64,000 bases of DNA from Spiribacter halobius (lineage in GTDB: Bacteria > Pseudomonadota > Gammaproteobacteria > Nitrococcales > Nitrococcaceae), in NCBI RefSeq assembly GCF_020883455.1, contig NZ_CP086615.1:3650501-3714500 (forward strand), in the 5' to 3' direction. Below are positions 10,463 through 21,138 of the stretch, piece by piece. The position numbers and the translations under genes are program-made. How positions within the stretch are numbered: position 1 is the stretch's first letter; each line of letters begins with the position of its first letter. Under the pieces are notes generated by a model that searched no databases, was not told the origin of the DNA, and saw nothing but the letters and a program-made list of their open reading frames with translations.

Positions 10463-10759
10463 TCAGCGATTGACGGCGTCCTTGAACACCTTGCCAGGCT
10501 TGAAGGTGGGTGTTTTTGACGCCGGAATCCGCAAGGGTGCGCCGCTCCGAGGATTACGCCCCGTGCGTGCCGCCCGCTCAGTGCGTGTGAACTTCCCGAA
10601 TCCCGTCAGGTTAACGTCGGTGCCCGCGGCGACGGATTGGGTCACCGCGTCGACGAGCGCGTCGACCATCTGCGCAACCTGACTCTTACGTATGCCGTCC
10701 ACCTTGCCGTGGATCTGGTCAATGAGCTCTGCCTTGTTGATTGCTGCTTTACCCACCAC
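10463..10759 (-). CDS. HU-family nucleoid DNA-binding protein
   Basis: The 98-residue protein has the HU/IHF fold pattern: NKAELIDQIHGKVDGIRKSQVAQMVDALVDAV for the helices, VNLTGFGKFTRTERAARTGRNPRSG for the beta arm, and the C-terminal KTPTFKPGKVFKDAVN. The arm tip reads NPRSGAPLRIPASKTPTF, close to the canonical NPxTG turn. It binds and bends DNA non-specifically. It lies alone between mobile relics, so it could be an accessory HU paralogue rather than the housekeeping HupB. Confidence 0.92.
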   Translation of the reverse strand: MVGKAAINKAELIDQIHGKVDGIRKSQVAQMVDALVDAVTQSVAAGTDVNLTGFGKFTRTERAARTGRNPRSGAPLRIPASKTPTFKPGKVFKDAVNR

Positions 10760-11328
10760 GCGTGTGCCTCCCAGAATTTGCTAGTGGCATCGCCGCTTCT
10801 AGCACGAGCGGGAGTACCGGTCACGGCGCACCGCCGCAAACCTGAACACCCCTACACGCCCGACCCGCACCGAATAGCGTGCTCGGCGAGGTCGTGGGCA
10901 CGCACCGGGTCCGTTGCCCGGGGCTCATTTACGGAGCAGCGCATCGCGCGGCTATGCCATGCTCAAGCTGGCCAAGCAGCTCCTCAATGCAGTGTGCCCC
11001 GGGCTCATTCTTCAGCAGGCGGCGGGGAAAGTGGGGCAGAAATAGCGGAATTGCCTGCTCCATCGAGGCCCGACCACCAAACCGTTCTCCAAACGCCTAA
11101 ATAGCCAGCTCGAAGATGCGAGCGACGCGGACGCCCTGCTCCGAGTATGCGGTCGACCGCCTCGCGATGGCGCCCTTGGAACGCAAGGTCGCCCTCGGCA
11201 TGACACCGGCAAAAGATTTGTGCGGTGCTCCGAGCACGCGTTCGTTCGGCGTTTTTTAATGGCAATCCAGTTCGGAATTAACCGGTGGAGCACATACCAC
11301 GAATCGGGCGACCAAAAACATTGTCAGC
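10760..11328. other. Gene-poor stretch
   Basis: Some 570 bases with short overlapping frames on both strands but no recognisable protein. Start codons and codon bias are poor in all of them. The first 100 bases are likely to hold the promoter of the minus-strand HU gene. Confidence 0.4.
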
Positions 11329-11598
11329 TCAGGAATTGTCCCCTCGTTGGGCTTGCGTGTCCTTGAGCCATAGCCGGAAGCTGTATGTGTGCCGGTATAC
11401 CACCTCCGGCGACAAGCCGGCGTCCAGGAGCTCCCGCTCCGAGAGAGCCAATAGCTCCCGGCGGCCGCGAAGAAACTCACGATAGAGCCGCAACCATTCG
11501 AGCGGGTACCTGATCGCCCTCTTGATGCCCGCAAACGCGTGGTTTGGCGATGTCGAGCTCGCGGCCTGCCTTGTCCTTTGGGGCTGCATGTAGCTCAT
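11329..11598 (-). CDS. DUF1127-like small protein
   Basis: The 89-residue basic protein contains PLEWLRLYREFLRGRRELLAL and SERELLDAGLSPEVVYR, which matches the DUF1127 pattern of an arginine-rich amphipathic helix followed by L-x-x-L-S-D-R-E-L-x-D-x-G-L. Some DUF1127 proteins act in RNA turnover, phosphate or stress responses, but most are uncharacterised. The ATG at 11598 has GGAGGGG just upstream. Here the motif lies in the centre of the protein and is followed by an extra 20-residue tail. Confidence 0.7.
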   Translation of the reverse strand: MSYMQPQRTRQAASSTSPNHAFAGIKRAIRYPLEWLRLYREFLRGRRELLALSERELLDAGLSPEVVYRHTYSFRLWLKDTQAQRGDNS

Positions 11599-11999
11599 TA
11601 CCCCTCCTCGCCGGGTCCACCGGCTTGTTGCGCAATCTGCACTGTCAGCGTCTACGGAGCAGCCTCAAACGGAAAGGTCCAGCGGTCACACGAAAAATGG
11701 GTACAGTGCCTTGCCCCAAGGGAAAGCAGTGTGCAGCGGGCGGCTCGATGCGAAACTGGGCGACCAATGCAGTTCCCTCATTACTGGATCGCAAATTCGT
11801 CATTACGTGAGTATTCGCAACGCCACCGCTCCCGTGCCTATCCCCAGACGCTGGAAAAACCTCGACACGGAAACGCGCGACCGCACTGCTATGCCCTTGG
11901 AGCGACCCCAAAAGGCCAGGTGTTGAAGGCTCGAGCGCGTTGCTTCGAGCCGCCGACGATTGATCGCAGGCACAAGGTCAGCCATGCTGAAGTTGGCGA
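11599..11999. other. Intergenic stretch upstream of the thiC riboswitch
   Basis: About 400 bases with no supported gene. The 3' part must contain the promoter that drives the TPP riboswitch and thiC. I could not assign convincing -35/-10 boxes. Confidence 0.4.
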
Positions 12000-12092
12000 A
12001 GCGGGGGTGCCTACCTCGATGACCTTGTTCATCGGGTGGGCTGAGAGAGTCCCTTGGAACCTGACCCGGTTAGGACCGGCGTAGGGAAGCTT
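12000..12092 (+). promoter_or_regulatory. TPP riboswitch (thi box) controlling thiC
   Basis: Conserved TPP aptamer blocks occur in order: GCGGGGGTGCC, then GGGCTGAGAGAGTCCC, then CTTGGAACCTGACCCGG and TTAGGACCGGCGTAGGGAAGC. The aptamer ends about 80 bases before the thiC start. Thiamine pyrophosphate binding is expected to repress thiC by hiding the ribosome binding site or ending transcription, as in other proteobacteria. Confidence 0.96.
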
Positions 12093-12159
12093 CCGTGCCC
12101 CGGCAGGCGTTCGTCTGCATGCACGAAGTCCAGCCCGTTTCGTCGCCATCCATGCATAA

Positions 12160-14058
<1,899 letters not shown>

Positions 14059-14068
14059 TACCGTCGAC

Positions 14069-14107
14069 ACGGGGTGTGCCGGAAGCGCCGCGGCCGGCGC
14101 ACCCCGT
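14069..14107 (+). terminator. Strong hairpin after thiC
   Basis: Fourteen bases (14069-14082, ACGGGGTGTGCCGG) pair with 14094-14107 with one G-U wobble, ten bases after the thiC stop. No T-run follows, so it is either a Rho-assisted end or a 3'-stabilising structure. Confidence 0.55.
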
Positions 14108-14354
14108 CGGCCTGAGGCCATAGACGCCGCAACCCATTCGAAGCCGTACTCAAGCACGCGGGAGGGCCAACCATTCGGGCGGTGCCGCCGCATGGCGGCG
14201 ATTGCCAGAGCTCCCAGGTCCTATGGGCGCGCTGCCACGGCAATCAGTTTCACCCTCAATTTCGCCGCACACCATCATTCCGGTGCAGCTGCCGGCCGCT
14301 GACCTCGAAGTGCAGGTCGCTCACATAGCGGATTTCCATGGCCTGACTGCTCCC

Positions 14355-14870
14355 CTACCCCGGACCTGCGCGCCGAGAGGCCAGTCGGTACGCCCCAAGA
14401 AGCGCACGTACGTCCGTCGCTGCCCGGTGCCGCCGTCCACCGATGCGCCGGTAGGCGGTCTCCTTGTAGCCCTCGAGCGCCGACAGCGTTGTATCCGGGA
14501 ACACGTCTATCGCCGGGGCGACGCGGAACTCTGGCAGCAGGCCAGCCGCTTCAAAAAGCACATCTAGCCACCAGCCATCGAGCGCGGAGGCATCGCTGTA
14601 GGCAACACCCGCCAGGCCCAGTGCTGAGTTCAGACGCAAGGCAACGCGCTCGACGGACTCGCCTTCGCGCATCACCAGGGCTTTCGGGATCCCGTGGATC
14701 GCCTCGGCGTTGGCATCCCAGTGCGTCCAGCAATTAAGCGGTGCGATCAGGCAGTCGGTAACCAACCCATCGGGCCCGCTCCAGGCCACTTCCACGGGGT
14801 AGCTGTCCGGCGCGATTCCGGATGCCTCCACGTCGATGAAGCAAGGCAGTGGCGCTGGGTGCTCGGTCAT
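14355..14870 (-). CDS. DEDDh-type 3'-5' exonuclease domain protein
   Basis: The 171-residue protein carries the DnaQ-like acidic motifs in order: CFIDVEASG (Asp and Glu of ExoI) near residue 11, AYSDASALDGWWL near 93-105 (ExoII Asp), and HRAATDVRALL near 148 (ExoIII His and Asp). Such domains remove nucleotides from DNA or RNA 3' ends. It follows the VirD4-like ATPase with a gap of only 23 bases, so the two are likely one transcript. The start ATG at 14870 is chosen because DnaQ domains begin close to FIDxE. Its biological role with that partner is unknown. Confidence 0.72.
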   Translation of the reverse strand: MTEHPAPLPCFIDVEASGIAPDSYPVEVAWSGPDGLVTDCLIAPLNCWTHWDANAEAIHGIPKALVMREGESVERVALRLNSALGLAGVAYSDASALDGWWLDVLFEAAGLLPEFRVAPAIDVFPDTTLSALEGYKETAYRRIGGRRHRAATDVRALLGAYRLASRRAGPG

Positions 14871-14893
14871 TGCCCTTGGGCCTCCGCGTGAGC

Positions 14894-16915
14894 CTAACCA
14901 GGGTGATCTTCCCGATCCCGAATCATGCGCCCGCGGGGGCCTTCGCACTCCACGCGCAGGAGTAGATCGCAGAAGCCGCGCACGATGAACACCAGCCATT
15001 CCCAGTCATCCGCGTCGACTTCGACGGCGAACGTCCTGGCATACGCGATTCGCACGCCGGCACGCATACCGAACTGCTGCTCCCTACGCCGCGCGGACCA
15101 AAGCGCCTCCGGTTGGGCTGGCGGTCGCGCACCGTGATCGTCCTCGGCAGCACAGGGCATCTCGACAAGGTCGACAGCCTGCCGGAACGGCATCGACAGA
15201 GACCAGGAGCCGGGGCCGCCCTCCCGATTCGCGTGAAGGTAGAGCGCGTCTTCTCGCCGTTCGAGGCGAACCTCCCGATCACGTGCGTTATCGGGAAAGT
15301 CGAGTGAGGCGGACATGACACGACGCCGTCGGTGCCCCCTGAGCAGATCGCGAAGCTCATCGACGCGGTAGTCGGCACCGCCGATGAGCCAGTTCGCCCA
15401 GGGTTCGATATCCCCGTGGCTCGGGCCAATCGGGTTGTCGAGCATGACCGTCGCCGGTGGCGCGAACCGGTCAGCGGCAACCTCTGGCAGCGGCTGGTGG
15501 AGGCCGGAGGCCATGTGCGGGTAACCCGCGGTCGCGCCCGCGCGCACTGTGGCGCACACCGGGCCGCCGTGGCGCTCGAGTTGATGGGAGACGACAACCG
15601 CCTGCCCCTGGCGCAGCCGCACCCCGCAGGCGTCCAGCACCGCCTCCCGGGCGGCAGGCCCCGCCTGCGTCTGCAGGTGAGCCAGGGTGTGGGGGTCGTG
15701 CGTGGCGAAGGCGATCGTGGTCCCGCAGTTCTGCAGCAGACTCTCTACCGTCGCCGGCGGGCAGCCGCCCGGTAGCCGCGCGGCGAGCGAGGCCACCCCC
15801 TGCGTGGCGAGCAGGTTGATGTGCCCGCTCGAGCGCGAGCGGTCGAGCCATAGGTTGTCGTCTAGCAGCCCGGAACTCGCGCCGCCCGGCGCGAAGTGCA
15901 CATGCTGCTGGTACTCGTCGATCGCAAGGAAGGTAAAGCGGTCCCGCCCCCAACCCTCGGCGCGATGGTGAGCGTAGCCGAGCACCGCCTCCCGGAGCCG
16001 GATCCGCAACAGCTCGTGCACCAGGGCAGCCGCAACCCCGAATAGGTGCGCGGGCAGGTCGGTGACCACGACCTTCCGGGCCCGATAGAGCACCTGGGTC
16101 ATATCGAGCGCCGGCGCCGCCGGATCGGCGAGCTTCGAGCGCAGTCGCTCGTCAGAGGCGAAGGGGTGCAGCGCAGGCAGCACGTGGTTAACGTGCCAGG
16201 CGTACTGCTTCCTCACTTCCTCGTCGAGCTTCCAGGAGGAACTGCCGTGTGCGTGCCGCGAGCCGCCAGCGGCGAGGATGCTGAATGCGTCAGCGCGCAC
16301 GCCGTGGAGCAGGGAGAGGTAGTCCCGTGGCAGCGTCGGCTCGCCCTCGACCCAGGCGTCAAAGCGCTCGACGAACGAGCGCGGATGGCTCAGTGCATCA
16401 TGCAGATCCGCGAGCGTGGTGGCCCGCCCCCAGAGTCGATAGGTCTGGTGGACGAGCAGCGCGTAGTCGATGGCACGCGAGCCCCAGTAGGGGTCGCGGG
16501 TCGCGCGAGTCCGGGTGAGCCGCTCGAGCAGCGCTCGCAGCGGCTCCACCGCCATGCCGCCGATCAGGTTGACCGGGGCCGCGTCGCGGGACGCCCCGAG
16601 CAGGAGCGTGCGCTGCGGGTATTCCGCGGCGAGGCCCGCGTCTTCCTCCTTCGCGCTTAAGACCACGCCCGAGCAGCCGCTCTCGATGAGCCGCCGGAGC
16701 GCGGGCAGCATCACCGATACCGTCTTCCCGCTCCCGGTGGTTCCGGTTACAAGGACGTTGCGGGTGGCGTCACCGAAAGTCAGCAGGACCTTACCCTGTC
16801 CTGCGTTGGCGAGCCTTCGCAGGCCGCCATCGTCCTCGGCTGCCGTGGCCCATGCGCCGTGCAAGGGCTGATCGTCGAGTCCGTAGAAGGCAAGTAGCAC
16901 CTCATCTCGAAGCAT
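14894..16915 (-). CDS. Orphan VirD4/TraD-like conjugative coupling ATPase
   Basis: The 673-residue protein has a Walker A (VLVTGTTGSGKTVSVMLPAL) near residue 47, a Walker B (TFLAIDEYQQHVHF) near 330, and the typical sensor region HINLLATQGVASLAARL and NCGTTIAFATHD near 370-410. These are features of the VirD4/TraG/TraD branch of the HerA-FtsK superfamily, which pumps DNA or recruits it to a pore. No N-terminal membrane helices are evident, and no other conjugation genes lie nearby. The last 140 residues form an unrecognised beta-rich domain. The start at 16915 is preferred over 16945 because AGAGG lies six bases upstream. With the adjoining exonuclease it may be a two-gene DNA-processing or defence cassette (inference). 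Confidence 0.7.
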   Translation of the reverse strand: MLRDEVLLAFYGLDDQPLHGAWATAAEDDGGLRRLANAGQGKVLLTFGDATRNVLVTGTTGSGKTVSVMLPALRRLIESGCSGVVLSAKEEDAGLAAEYPQRTLLLGASRDAAPVNLIGGMAVEPLRALLERLTRTRATRDPYWGSRAIDYALLVHQTYRLWGRATTLADLHDALSHPRSFVERFDAWVEGEPTLPRDYLSLLHGVRADAFSILAAGGSRHAHGSSSWKLDEEVRKQYAWHVNHVLPALHPFASDERLRSKLADPAAPALDMTQVLYRARKVVVTDLPAHLFGVAAALVHELLRIRLREAVLGYAHHRAEGWGRDRFTFLAIDEYQQHVHFAPGGASSGLLDDNLWLDRSRSSGHINLLATQGVASLAARLPGGCPPATVESLLQNCGTTIAFATHDPHTLAHLQTQAGPAAREAVLDACGVRLRQGQAVVVSHQLERHGGPVCATVRAGATAGYPHMASGLHQPLPEVAADRFAPPATVMLDNPIGPSHGDIEPWANWLIGGADYRVDELRDLLRGHRRRRVMSASLDFPDNARDREVRLERREDALYLHANREGGPGSWSLSMPFRQAVDLVEMPCAAEDDHGARPPAQPEALWSARRREQQFGMRAGVRIAYARTFAVEVDADDWEWLVFIVRGFCDLLLRVECEGPRGRMIRDREDHPG

Positions 16916-17689
16916 GATCGCCTCTCTCGCGGTAGACCGGATCATGCCGGCTCCTTGGTCCAGAGCTGGACCGTGCGGGCATGATTCTGACCAGGGATAC
17001 GGGAGCGGGGCGGGCGAGGACGCTCGCCCAGCCCCGGGGAGTGCGCGACCGGCCCGGTATGCGCCGGCGCGTCCGCGGTCTAGGCGATCGAGGCTATTCG
17101 GCGGGCGTGGTTGGAGCCGTTGCGCCTAGGGGCGTGGCGGTACCCAGCACCGGCAGGGGGCCGGCGGGAGAGGAAGTCAGGTACTTGATGGACCAGTTCG
17201 CGCATGTCTGCTTCCGGCTGATACCAGCTGGACGGTGGTTCGTTGCGGTTGGCGGCTAGCTAGCCGGCTGCGCGGCGCTGCCGCGCGGCCACAGGCTCAG
17301 CGGCCGAGTATGCGCGAGGCTATGGAGCTGGCGTTTGGAAGCAGGCGGGAGAAGGTGCTCACGGGGCTGCTCTGATCCACTGTGCGCGTAACAGCCATGA
17401 GCACGCCACATGGCAGGGGCACTGTCAATGCCTCAGGCCCTGGCAGCTCCGTCAAGTCGGCTCAGTGACACGCGGGATGCACCGCCTGCCCGTGCTGACG
17501 CCAACCATGGCGATGCCCAGCGCCGGGCTCCCGCTTCGGGGCCCGGCGCATTGTGGTAGGGGGCGACAGTTTCGGCACTTCCCGTGTCGCGCGCGTTGCG
17601 GAGCGTTGGGATGAGCAGGCGGAAAAGATTGGCCCCTCTCAGGGCGTCAAAATTGGCACTTACTTCGTACCGAAGCGACCCGTAGCGTA
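16916..17689. other. Gene-poor GC-rich stretch
   Basis: About 770 bases between divergent genes. Several open frames exist only because the GC content is high; none resembles a known protein or has a good ribosome binding site. A short inverted GC-rich segment near 17270-17292 could form a hairpin. The promoters of both flanking genes should lie at its edges. Confidence 0.45.
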
Positions 17690-18376
17690 ATGATCCAGGC
17701 ATGCGCAGCGAGAAGCACCACTGTGACCAGACACCAAACGCAGCCGGCATACCGGCGGGTTCGCCGGCACCCTGAGCGAGCGAGCTACTGCGTCGAGGAT
17801 GCCTACTCGATCCTCGATGAGGCGCTGGTGGCGCATGTCTCATTCACGATGGACGCGCGTCCTTTCATTGTGCCCATGGGGTTCGCCCGCGACGGAAACC
17901 GCCTGCTGCTGCACGGCGCGCGTGGCAGCCGAATCTGCCGCCAGCTTGCCAAGGGCATACCGGCGACGGTGGCGGTCACCCTGCTCGACGGATTAGTGCT
18001 CGCCCGATCCACGTTCCACCACTCCATGAACTACCGTTCGGTGGTGGTGTTCGGGCAGTGCGAGCCGATCACGGATATCGAAGACAAGGATAAGGGGCTC
18101 GAGCTACTCGTCGAGCACATTGTCCCGGGGCGGTCGCAAGACGCCCGCAGGCCAACCCGGCAGGAGCTGGAAGCCACGGGACTGCTGGCGATGCCGATCG
18201 AGGATTTCTCCATCAAGCGTCGCAGCGGACCGCCCGTCGACGATCCGGCCGACCTGGACTTCCCCTGCTGGGCCGGGGTTCTACCCACCCATCTCGCGCT
18301 CGGGCAGCCGCAACCGGATTCGAATGGGCCCCCTCCGCCGGAGTGCCCCGATTATGTCGAGCGTTACCGGAGGTGA
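17690..18376 (+). CDS. Pyridoxamine 5'-phosphate oxidase-family flavin-binding protein
   Basis: The 228-residue protein follows the NimA-like/PPOX split-barrel pattern: RVRRHPERASYCVEDAYSILDEA at the start, VAHVSFTMDARPFIVPMGFARDGNRLLLHG for the FMN-binding strands, then STFHHSMNYRSVVVFGQ. Members bind FMN or haem and often reduce small molecules, including nitroimidazoles. The start is uncertain: ATG at 17690 or an in-frame GTG at 17720, the latter giving a more family-like N-terminus. It converges on the EamA transporter gene. The substrate is unknown. Confidence 0.85.
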   Translation: MIQACAARSTTVTRHQTQPAYRRVRRHPERASYCVEDAYSILDEALVAHVSFTMDARPFIVPMGFARDGNRLLLHGARGSRICRQLAKGIPATVAVTLLDGLVLARSTFHHSMNYRSVVVFGQCEPITDIEDKDKGLELLVEHIVPGRSQDARRPTRQELEATGLLAMPIEDFSIKRRSGPPVDDPADLDFPCWAGVLPTHLALGQPQPDSNGPPPPECPDYVERYRR

Positions 18377-18431
18377 GCCTGTCCGGACGCTACCGGTAAT
18401 GTTCCGGCATAAGGCGACGGGCGGCGCGGAC

Positions 18432-19349
18432 CTACCGTGCAACCATAACGCCAGTGGGACGCCAATAAACCAGAAGCACACCGAGCCCCGCCACGCACAG
18501 CCCGAGAAAGTCTCCGGCACGCGGCGTGTCACCGATCATTATCCAGGCCATGAACATCGTAACGGGCGGCGAGAGATAGAACAGGCTGGCGACACGGGTA
18601 GCGTCCGTTCGCCGCAGGAGCATCCACATGGCGCCATAAGCGCCAAGGGAGACACCGAAGATCAGCCACGCCGTCGTCGCCACGAACGAGAGCGTCCAGT
18701 CGGTCGCAAACCCCTCGAAAAACCAGGCTAGCGGCAGCATCGCGATCGCTGTTGCCGCACTCTGGATGAGCATTGATAGCAGAAGTTCGGGCTGGTGATC
18801 GCCGCGCCCCTTCACTTGCCGCCGTTCAATGATACTTGCGGCGGTAATGCCCACGACGGAGCCCAGAGGAATCAGATACGCCGTCAAAGGCGGAGAATTC
18901 TCCAGTCCGATCCGAGTTCCGACAGCGAGAGCGACGCCACAAAATCCGATTACTAGACCAACCCACTGGCGCACGGAGGTGCCCTCTCCCGTGGCGATGC
19001 CCGATATAGCCCCCGTAGCCAATGGCTGCAACGCAGTGATCAATGCGATGATACCAACAGGCACGTCTTCGATGATGGCGAGAAATACACAACCAAGCCA
19101 TACGCCATGTGCAAGGACTCCCACAATCGCCGAATAGAGGAGATCACGGCGACCGGGTAGCTGAACACGTCGTAAGAAGGCAATGCTTAAAACCAGGATT
19201 AACGTTAAGGCCAGATATCGCCACAGCAGGAACGTCGCCGGCGACGCGTGAGGCAGTCCAAATTCTGCACCCACGAATCCAGAGCTCCACAGAATGACAA
19301 AAACGGCAGCGAGCGCTGCCGTAGAGCTCGCTTGTACTCTCGCCTTCAT
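18432..19349 (-). CDS. EamA/DMT-family exporter
   Basis: The 305-residue inner-membrane protein has ten hydrophobic segments arranged as two repeats of five, the drug/metabolite transporter pattern. It opens with AALAAVFVILWSSGFVGAEFGL and has FLLWRYLALTLIL and GIIALITALQPLATGAISG, the usual EamA blocks. Transporters of this type export amino acids, purines or drugs; the substrate cannot be predicted. The neighbour on the left is a PPOX-like protein read convergently; the neighbour on the right is the WYL regulator. Confidence 0.88.
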   Translation of the reverse strand: MKARVQASSTAALAAVFVILWSSGFVGAEFGLPHASPATFLLWRYLALTLILVLSIAFLRRVQLPGRRDLLYSAIVGVLAHGVWLGCVFLAIIEDVPVGIIALITALQPLATGAISGIATGEGTSVRQWVGLVIGFCGVALAVGTRIGLENSPPLTAYLIPLGSVVGITAASIIERRQVKGRGDHQPELLLSMLIQSAATAIAMLPLAWFFEGFATDWTLSFVATTAWLIFGVSLGAYGAMWMLLRRTDATRVASLFYLSPPVTMFMAWIMIGDTPRAGDFLGLCVAGLGVLLVYWRPTGVMVAR

Positions 19350-19565
19350 TCGACATCTTCATCTGAACCGATAGCTATTCAATCAGCCATGCCAATCGGG
19401 CACAAATGAGTATTCCTGAGGCTGCCGTTGCGTATTGGTAAACCGTGCATCTGGTCGGTTTTGAGTGCGTCTGTCCGGCGGCAGGCGACGACATGATCCT
19501 AAACCGATTGGCACGCGCGGCCTTGCCGAAACCAGGCACCGGGCATTCCTCGGTCACAACACGGT

Positions 19566-20444
19566 TTACAGAGAAGATCCACGGAACTCATGCAGCTCGT
19601 CGGGGTTCAGCAACACAATCTGGCGCGCCACTGGGGATCTCTTTTCACTCTCCGCATCCAGATTGAGGCGCTGCAGCAGATAAAAGGCGAGCGCAGCTCT
19701 AACAGTCACCCTCTTCTCACCTTTGTCCATGTCGTACTCGCGCTCAATGGCTCTGCGTTGCCCCTCTGTAAGCTCAGGATGCGCTGCGAACCGCACCGTC
19801 ACCCTTCTCGACCAATCGATATCATCTTCAGCGGTCACTCTTGTGCCGGAGTAGCGACCGACTTCCAGAACTCGAGATAGCACGAAGTCCCTGAAGCTTT
19901 CACGCTTGTGGCAGTATGCGCGGATGTGAAAGCGCTGGCCGTTGGAGGCGAGTGCATGGGGACTAATCCAGCGCCACGAGGGCTCAGGAGAACTCATGGA
20001 TTGGTAAAGAAACTCAAGCGCACGCTGCTCCCTGATTGCCTCTAATATCGCGATCAATGTGGGACGATCTACATTTCGGCGCGGAATGGGCAGCGCACCG
20101 AAGTCTGGTGCGAACCCAATGAAGGACGCGTTCTTGGCCGTATGCCCTGTGCTCACGTCCTGCAGTTCGCCGAGGTAACTACTCGCATTGCCTGATACAA
20201 ACGCCGGCTCGAAGTCATCCGTGGCGACATAAGTCTTCTGGCTGGCGTCGTACACCATGTTTTTAGGAGCGGCTCGCCTATAAGCCTGAATGTCCGCAGA
20301 CGCTTGCGGCGTCGATATTCCGAAGAAGTCTTTCAGGTCACGGCGATTCAGACGTCGCTCCCACAGCAGACGAAAGTCTATGAAGGCGAGGCGCCGTTCT
20401 CTGCCCCAATGCGTCTGTGACGATGAGGCGGGTGTCTCCGACAT
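19566..20444 (-). CDS. CapW/BrxR-like WYL-domain transcriptional repressor
   Basis: The 292-residue protein has an N-terminal winged helix (WGRERRLAFIDFRLLWERRL, then LKDFFGISTPQASADIQAYR) followed by a WYL domain (LEFLYQSMSSPEPSWRWISPHALASNGQRFHIRAYCH, RDFVLSRVLEV) and a C-terminal WCX-like part. This is the architecture of CapW and BrxR, dimeric repressors that keep CBASS, BREX and other defence operons quiet until a ligand is sensed. It is transcribed away from the ubiquitin-like operon, and two related 15-bp operator-like sites lie between them. I prefer the ATG at 20444, which has GGAG upstream; ATG 20480 and an upstream codon at 20513 are also in frame. It is the likely switch of the defence operon. 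Confidence 0.85.
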   Translation of the reverse strand: MSETPASSSQTHWGRERRLAFIDFRLLWERRLNRRDLKDFFGISTPQASADIQAYRRAAPKNMVYDASQKTYVATDDFEPAFVSGNASSYLGELQDVSTGHTAKNASFIGFAPDFGALPIPRRNVDRPTLIAILEAIREQRALEFLYQSMSSPEPSWRWISPHALASNGQRFHIRAYCHKRESFRDFVLSRVLEVGRYSGTRVTAEDDIDWSRRVTVRFAAHPELTEGQRRAIEREYDMDKGEKRVTVRAALAFYLLQRLNLDAESEKRSPVARQIVLLNPDELHEFRGSSL

Positions 20445-20490
20445 CTTGCGGTCTCCGCTCGTAGGTGGTGCGTCTGACATGGGGTTGCAC

Positions 20491-20505
20491 GTATAGTTAG
20501 TATAC
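20491..20505. promoter_or_regulatory. Operator-like palindrome 1 between the WYL gene and the defence operon
   Basis: GTATAGTTAGTATAC has perfect five-base arms (GTATA/TATAC) around a GTTAG core. It lies just upstream of the WYL repressor gene. A related copy lies 34 bp away, about three helical turns, at 20525-20539. Confidence 0.65.
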
Positions 20506-20524
20506 CCGTACACTCATGCGACGG

Positions 20525-20539
20525 GTTCAGTTAGTAGAC
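20525..20539. promoter_or_regulatory. Operator-like repeat 2 between the WYL gene and the defence operon
   Basis: GTTCAGTTAGTAGAC matches operator-like palindrome 1 at 12 of 15 positions, including the whole AGTTAGTA centre. Its placement 66 bases before the DUF3892 start suggests that it covers the promoter of the rightward operon. Confidence 0.58.
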
Positions 20540-20604
20540 GTACCCTACCATGCTGAGGGTTTCGTTGCAGAGCCCAGGGGACTGATGACGAGAGGTGAGA
20601 AGTC

Positions 20605-20868
20605 ATGAGCGACCGGCACGTGACGCGATCGAAGAAAGGGCGCGACGGCGACATCCTGGCGCTGTGCAACCCGGGGGCTCTGTGGAGCCCGCGACCCAAG
20701 GCTGATGCCATCAGGGACATCGAGTCTCGCGCCCACACTTACTACGTAACTGGCGAGGGCGGAACGCGAGTGTCCATCCACGTCGTCAACGGCCTCAGTG
20801 GCAAATACCTTCGGACGGATCCGGACAACTCCGAGCGCAATAACCTAGACGACCTTCCCGACTGTTAA
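20605..20868 (+). CDS. DUF3892 family protein
   Basis: The 87-residue protein matches the DUF3892 pattern: DGDILALCNPGALWSPRPKADAI, RDIESRAHTYYV, then RVSIHVVNGLSGKYLRTDPD and NNLDDLPDC at the C-terminus. The family has no known function. It is the first gene of the operon divergent from the WYL repressor, with GAGGTG ahead of the ATG. The next gene starts 16 bases after its stop. Placement at the head of a repressed defence operon suggests a regulatory or sensor role (inference). Confidence 0.8.
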   Translation: MSDRHVTRSKKGRDGDILALCNPGALWSPRPKADAIRDIESRAHTYYVTGEGGTRVSIHVVNGLSGKYLRTDPDNSERNNLDDLPDC

Positions 20869-20884
20869 TCAGGGAGTCCGAACC

Positions 20885-21124
20885 ATGGCAAAGAAGCGCG
20901 ACATCCATGTGGTACCGCACGAAGACGGTGGCTGGGCCACCCGGAAGGAGGGCGCCGGCCGGGTTGGATCACGCCACGAAACGCAACATGAGGCGATTGA
21001 CCGTGGCCGGGATCAGGCTCGCCGAGAGGGGGTGGAACTGGTAATCCATCGCCGCGATGGAACTATCCGCGACAGCGACAGCTATGGCCCCGACCCGTAC
21101 CCGCCGAGAGACAGGAAGCACTAG
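20885..21124 (+). CDS. DUF2188 family protein
   Basis: The 79-residue protein has the DUF2188 layout: DIHVVPHEDGGWATRKEGAGR, HETQHEAIDRGRDQARREGVELVIHRRDG, TIRDSDSYGPDPYPPRDRK. The fold is predicted beta-beta-alpha-beta; function is unknown. It is tightly spaced between DUF3892 (16 bases) and HNH (14 bases), so it is co-transcribed with them. DUF2188 proteins are often found beside DUF3892 and nuclease genes in accessory DNA, from general knowledge. Confidence 0.8.
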   Translation: MAKKRDIHVVPHEDGGWATRKEGAGRVGSRHETQHEAIDRGRDQARREGVELVIHRRDGTIRDSDSYGPDPYPPRDRKH

Positions 21125-21138
21125 CTGAGGACGCAGAC

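Noticed and set aside
14894-16915. Complete conjugative element around the VirD4-like gene
   Set aside because: No relaxase, mating-pair or pilus genes occur on either side within the window.
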